Part shown: piece by piece, positions 30,960 through 34,213 of the stretch | Numbering within the stretch: position 1 is the first letter of the stretch | Layout of the letters: the number at the start of each line of letters is the position of its first letter | Assembly: GCA_013215915.1 (NCBI GenBank) | Contig: JABSON010000006.1 | Location: 1-34,213, forward strand | From: Campylobacteraceae bacterium | Lineage (GTDB): Bacteria; Campylobacterota; Campylobacteria; Campylobacterales; Arcobacteraceae | DNA: 34,213 nt | Reading direction: 5' to 3' | Position numbers and translations under genes: made by a program | The notes under the pieces: generated by a model | Seen by the model: only the letters and a program-made list of their open reading frames with translations | What the model was told of the DNA's origin: nothing | The model's database searches: none

Positions 30960-31723
30960 TAGGAATATTTGATTCTATTATATTAGGAATTATCGAAGGT
31001 TTAACAGAATTTTTACCAATTTCATCAACTGGACACTTAATTGTTGCAAGCGAATTATTAGGTTTAAAACAAGATAATATTACAAAAGCATTTGAAGTTA
31101 TAATTCAATTTGCTGCTATATTAGCAGTTGTATTACATTACCCAAGTAAATTTACTTTAAAACATATTGAATTATGGAAAAAAGTTGTTTTAGCATTTTT
31201 ACCTATAGGTATTGTTGGATTTTTATTAGCTGATATAGTTAAATCTTTATTTTCAGTACAAATTGTTGCAATTATGTTTATTATTGGAGGAATTGTATTT
31301 ATTATTGTTGAAAAATTCTATGATGAGAAAAAAGCTCTAGTTAAAGATGTAGAAGATATTTCATACAAACAATCTTTATATATAGGCCTAGCTCAAATAT
31401 TTGCATTAATTCCAGGAACAAGTAGAGCTGGTTCTACTATTATTGGAGCCATGTTAGTTAAATTAAATAGAAAAGCTTCTGCTGAGTTTTCGTTTCTTTT
31501 AGCAGTTCCTGTTTTATGTGCTACTACTGCTTATGATTTATTAAAACATTATAAAGACTTTGCAGATGCAAACTTCTTAAGTTTATTTATTGGATTTGTG
31601 GTTTCATTTATTGTAGCTTATGGAGCAATTAAAATATTTCTTAAATTTTTAGAGAAATTTACTTTTGTGGCATTTGGTATATATAGAATAGTATTTGGTA
31701 TTTTATTATTAATTTTATTTTAA
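30956..31723 (+). CDS. uppP: Undecaprenyl-diphosphatase (UppP/BacA)
   Basis: Integral inner-membrane phosphatase that recycles undecaprenyl diphosphate to the monophosphate, the carrier for peptidoglycan and other envelope sugars; its activity affects bacitracin tolerance. The 255 residues have about seven to eight membrane segments. Both catalytic signatures are present: [15 protein letters not shown] at 14-28 (with Glu14, Glu18, His27) and [13 protein letters not shown] in the second half with the conserved Arg. The ATG overlaps the mqnA stop (ATGA). AAAGGAAAGTAA precedes it. A palindromic hairpin begins inside the stop codon. Confidence 0.95.
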   Translation: MIGIFDSIILGIIEGLTEFLPISSTGHLIVASELLGLKQDNITKAFEVIIQFAAILAVVLHYPSKFTLKHIELWKKVVLAFLPIGIVGFLLADIVKSLFSVQIVAIMFIIGGIVFIIVEKFYDEKKALVKDVEDISYKQSLYIGLAQIFALIPGTSRAGSTIIGAMLVKLNRKASAEFSFLLAVPVLCATTAYDLLKHYKDFADANFLSLFIGFVVSFIVAYGAIKIFLKFLEKFTFVAFGIYRIVFGILLLILF

Positions 31724-31743
31724 AGAAGTGTTAACACTTCTTT
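31722..31743. terminator. Palindromic terminator between uppP and murG
   Basis: A 22-base perfect palindrome centred on GTTAAC (31722-31743) starts within the uppP stop codon; it can form a stem of about nine base pairs. The convergent murG ends 18 bases later. The T run after the stem is short, so efficiency may be modest. Confidence 0.55.
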
Positions 31744-31761
31744 AAATATATAAATTAGATT

Positions 31762-32793
31762 TTATTTATTTTCTAAAATAATGTCACACATATCTGATAT
31801 TGATCCATTTTTTATACTTCTACTTAAATCATTAGACATTTTATTTAAGTCTTTTTCAAAACACTCTTTTAATAAATCTATCTTTAAATCTTTTTCTCTT
31901 GAAATAAAACACATATTATTATCATTTAAAAACTTAGCATTATAATACTGATGATCAGCAGCAGCATAAGGATAAGGAATATAAAGCGTTGGTATACAAG
32001 AAGCACAAAGTTCCCATAATGTTGAAGCACCCGCTCTTGATACTGCAAAATCAGCTTCTTTCATTTTTAAATCTAAGTTTTTATCAAAAGCAAAAAGGTC
32101 TAAGTTTAAATTTAGATTTAATTTTGAATATTCCCCTCTTACTCTTTCATAATCATTAATACCAGTTTGGTGAATAATTTTAATATTTTTATCTTTTAAA
32201 AACTCAACTTGAGATAAAGCAAAATCATTAATAGCTTTAGCTCCATGAGAACCTCCTAAAAATATTATTGTTTGAAGTTCAGATCTGATTCGGGCATCAT
32301 TAAAATAATTTACTTTAACAGGATAGTTTTTTACTTTTGAGTCTTTTTCATATGAAGAAAACAAGTCTTTTGCAAATGATTTTGTAAATAAATTTAATTT
32401 ACCCATTTTAGAGTTTTGTTCATGAATATATAAAGAACAAGAGAATTTTAATATTCCAGCAAAACTTGCAGGTGCTGCAGAGTACCCACCAACTGAAATA
32501 ACTTTTGAAACATTATATTTCTTTAGAATTTTTAGACATTTAAAACTTTCTTTCATAATTTCTAATAAAGCTTTAATTTTCCCTAAAAAGTTTTTATTTA
32601 CAACTCCACGTGAATTCATAAAATAAGTTTGATCTAGATTTTCGTAATTTTCAAACCATTCTTTATCTTTTCCATTGGCACTTCCTATATATATAGTTTT
32701 GATACCACGTTTTTTTAATTCATTTATAAATTCTTTAGCAACATTTAAATGTCCACCTGTTCCACCACCTGTAATTACAACAGTCTCACTCAT
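31762..32793 (-). CDS. murG: MurG N-acetylglucosaminyl transferase
   Basis: Peripheral inner-membrane enzyme that adds GlcNAc to lipid I to make lipid II. The 343 residues contain the glycine-rich lipid-binding loop GGGTGGH (9-15), a second loop GGYSAAPA, IHEQNSKMGKLN with the catalytic-site His/Glu, the sugar-nucleotide region FLGGSHGAKAIN, and VSRAGASTLWELCAS plus PYPYAAADHQYYNA in the C-terminal half. AGGAAATAAT precedes the ATG. It lies two bases after ftsW, as in the classical division and cell-wall cluster, and converges with uppP. Confidence 0.95.
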   Translation of the reverse strand: MSETVVITGGGTGGHLNVAKEFINELKKRGIKTIYIGSANGKDKEWFENYENLDQTYFMNSRGVVNKNFLGKIKALLEIMKESFKCLKILKKYNVSKVISVGGYSAAPASFAGILKFSCSLYIHEQNSKMGKLNLFTKSFAKDLFSSYEKDSKVKNYPVKVNYFNDARIRSELQTIIFLGGSHGAKAINDFALSQVEFLKDKNIKIIHQTGINDYERVRGEYSKLNLNLNLDLFAFDKNLDLKMKEADFAVSRAGASTLWELCASCIPTLYIPYPYAAADHQYYNAKFLNDNNMCFISREKDLKIDLLKECFEKDLNKMSNDLSRSIKNGSISDMCDIILENK

Positions 32794-32795
32794 TA

Positions 32796-33974
32796 TTATT
32801 TCCTTACTTCTCTACTAATTGATAAAACTAAACCTATTGATATGGAGGATGCAAGCATTGCAGAACCACCATAAGATAAAAAAGGAACAGCAATTCCTTT
32901 TATTGGAATAATACCAGTAATTCCATAAGAATTAATCAAAAATGCAATTATAATCATCAATGCAATACCTAAAGTAAATAAATGGTAAATTGGATTATCT
33001 ACTCTCCTTGAAACTTTTAAAATTCTCCAGATTACACAAAAAAGAATAAATGTTATTAAAGTAATACCTATAAAACCTATTTCTTCAGTAATACCAGCAA
33101 GAACAAAGTCAGTATGAACTTCTGATAAAAATCCCATTTTTAAATTACCTTCACCTAATCCTCTTCCAAATATTCCGCCATTATTAATTGCATTTAATGA
33201 ATGCCCTACTTGGTAAGGCTCAGGTAATTCTTTTATTTTTAAATATGTAGATGCAGAATCTGGTAAAATTGCCAGAATCCTTTCTTGATTCATAGCCCAC
33301 CAAGAATATATTCTTTTAATTCTATGTGGTGCAATAATAATTAATAAAACTAAAGTACCAACAGCAGCTAAGCCTAGAGAGAGAAATAGTTTATAAGATC
33401 TATTTGCAAAAACTAATAAAAGCATTAATACAACACCTAACAATACCACTTGACCTAAATCTTTTTGTAAAAAAGCAACTAAAAATACTACTAGTAAAAA
33501 AGTTGCAAAATAAGGTAACAAAAGTAAAAACTCTTCACCTAATTTCATCTTTTTAGGTTTATCCATTACCCGTCTGTGAAAAGACCATGCAAGAAAATAT
33601 ATGAAACCAACTTTAAAGAATTCAATGGGAGATAAAGAAAAACCAGGTAGTCGAATCCATCTATTTGCCCCTCCAGATTCAGTTACTAAAAAACCTGGTA
33701 AAAACGGCATAATAGCCATTACTACAAAAAATATAATAAACATTGACATTGACAAAATTCCAACAATTTTATTGGGATCACAATGTGCTAAAATCCACAT
33801 AAGAATTATCGAAAAGATTCCAACAGCTGCTTGCCTTATAAAAAAATGAAATTGATTATATTCATGATATACAACAGTATATACTGATAAAGAATATGAA
33901 AATAATACAGATACAGTTATTAGCGCAGAAACCAATAAAAATAGAATATAATCTGGTTGATTTTGTTTTGTCAT
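32796..33974 (-). CDS. ftsW: FtsW/RodA-family peptidoglycan polymerase, FtsW-like
   Basis: Multi-spanning SEDS protein that polymerises lipid II at the division site together with its cognate class B PBP. The 392 residues contain about ten hydrophobic segments. Seen: GGANRWIRLPGFSLSPIEFFKVGFI, LLLVVFLVAFLQKDLGQVVL (conserved Asp/Lys region), the extracytoplasmic loop with GHSLNAINNGGIFGRGLGEG, TDFVLAGITEEIGFIG and IPFLSYGG-type VPFLSYGGSAML. RodA is the alternative, but the adjacent murG and the divergent ftsI-like gene favour FtsW. AAAGAG precedes the ATG. Confidence 0.9.
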   Translation of the reverse strand: MTKQNQPDYILFLLVSALITVSVLFSYSLSVYTVVYHEYNQFHFFIRQAAVGIFSIILMWILAHCDPNKIVGILSMSMFIIFFVVMAIMPFLPGFLVTESGGANRWIRLPGFSLSPIEFFKVGFIYFLAWSFHRRVMDKPKKMKLGEEFLLLLPYFATFLLVVFLVAFLQKDLGQVVLLGVVLMLLLVFANRSYKLFLSLGLAAVGTLVLLIIIAPHRIKRIYSWWAMNQERILAILPDSASTYLKIKELPEPYQVGHSLNAINNGGIFGRGLGEGNLKMGFLSEVHTDFVLAGITEEIGFIGITLITFILFCVIWRILKVSRRVDNPIYHLFTLGIALMIIIAFLINSYGITGIIPIKGIAVPFLSYGGSAMLASSISIGLVLSISREVRK

Positions 33975-34019
33975 TGAACTCTTTTTGATTTAAAATGTTT
34001 ATTTAGATAAAATTCATAT

Positions 34020-34025
34020 ATTATA
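34020..34025 (-). promoter_or_regulatory. -10 box for ftsW-murG
   Basis: TATAAT on the minus strand in the 68-base gap between divergent ftsW and the ftsI-like gene, about 46 bases before the ftsW ATG. TATATT- and TATAGT-like boxes on plus in the same place could serve the ftsI-like gene. Confidence 0.4.
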
Positions 34026-34042
34026 GTATATTATGGATAAAA

Positions 34043-34213
34043 ATGACTTCAAATAACAGTAGTGGTATGAACAAAACAAAAAAAACTTTTTCATTATTAA
34101 TTATTATTTTATTAGGAATACTAATATTTATTGCTGTAGTCTTTACTACAAGTATAAATAATAGAAAACTACCTAGAATTAATATAAGTAAAAGTGAATT
34201 AGCTATTCGTGGA
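34043..34213 (+). CDS. ftsI: Start of an FtsI/PBP2-type penicillin-binding protein (cut by window edge)
   Basis: The frame opens with ATG at 34043 and runs to the window end, giving 57 residues. It has a Lys/Asn-rich cytoplasmic head (MTSNNSSGMNKTKK) and one strong membrane helix (FSLLIIILLGILIFIAVVFTT). The periplasmic start follows, with SKSELAIRG; the AIRG end matches the RGxI motif that opens the class B PBP dimerisation domain. The catalytic SxxK domain lies outside the window. GGATAAAA precedes the ATG. Divergent placement next to ftsW supports a septal transpeptidase, but PBP2 of the elongation system is possible. Confidence 0.7.
   Translation, partial: MTSNNSSGMNKTKKTFSLLIIILLGILIFIAVVFTTSINNRKLPRINISKSELAIRG

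Overview
The window is a 34.2 kb piece of a very AT-rich bacterial chromosome made almost entirely of core genes. It most likely comes from the Campylobacterota (Epsilonproteobacteria), probably the Arcobacteraceae. The main clues are a tRNA–tuf–rpmG–tRNA-Trp–secE–nusG–rplKAJL–rpoBC order, rpoB and rpoC as separate overlapping genes (they are fused in Helicobacter and Wolinella), an MqnA-type chorismate dehydratase of the futalosine menaquinone route, a glutamine synthetase without the adenylylation tyrosine, and TATAAT -10 boxes behind T-rich tracts. Family placement is inference; no database search was run.

Layout. 1-2.0 kb (+): a RluA-type pseudouridine synthase overlapping an endonuclease/exonuclease/phosphatase-fold protein. 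2.0-5.3 kb (-): YwbE-like protein, an unrecognised 158-residue protein, a LysE-type exporter coupled to an arylamine N-acetyltransferase, a YciI-like protein and a stand-alone EAL phosphodiesterase. 5.5-19.9 kb (-): the main gene-expression cluster, read from the far end as tRNA-Phe, tRNA-Thr, tRNA-Tyr, tRNA-Gly, tuf, rpmG, two tRNA-Trp copies, secE, nusG, rplK, rplA, rplJ, rplL, rpoB, rpoC. Its spacers are full of RNA hairpins. 19.9-22.2 kb (-): mraY-murD. 22.3-26.3 kb (+): gpmI, a lone receiver domain and a class A penicillin-binding protein. 26.4-30.2 kb (-): glnA, then a tightly packed moaD-moaE-REC/REC-hisJ run. 30.3-31.7 kb (+): mqnA and uppP. 31.8-34.0 kb (-): ftsW-murG. 34.04 kb to the edge (+): the start of an FtsI-like protein.

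How the genes work together. Two themes dominate. The first is making RNA and protein: RNA polymerase beta and beta', NusG, EF-Tu, four ribosomal proteins of the factor-binding stalk and L1 arm, L33 and six tRNAs. The second is peptidoglycan building and septation: MurD, MraY, MurG, UppP, a PBP1A-type synthase, FtsW and FtsI. Nitrogen assimilation (GlnA), molybdopterin, menaquinone and histidine synthesis and some signalling proteins fill the rest.

I saw no mobile element, CRISPR array, toxin-antitoxin pair, restriction system or other defence locus. The most interesting material is in the non-coding parts of the ribosomal/RNA polymerase cluster: a long rplL-rpoB hairpin, an L10-leader-like fold, terminators or hairpins lying on stop codons, and a tandem tRNA-Trp duplication behind an apparent terminator. 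A Fur-like repeat pair in front of the EAL gene is a further candidate. None of these amounts to a clearly new system.
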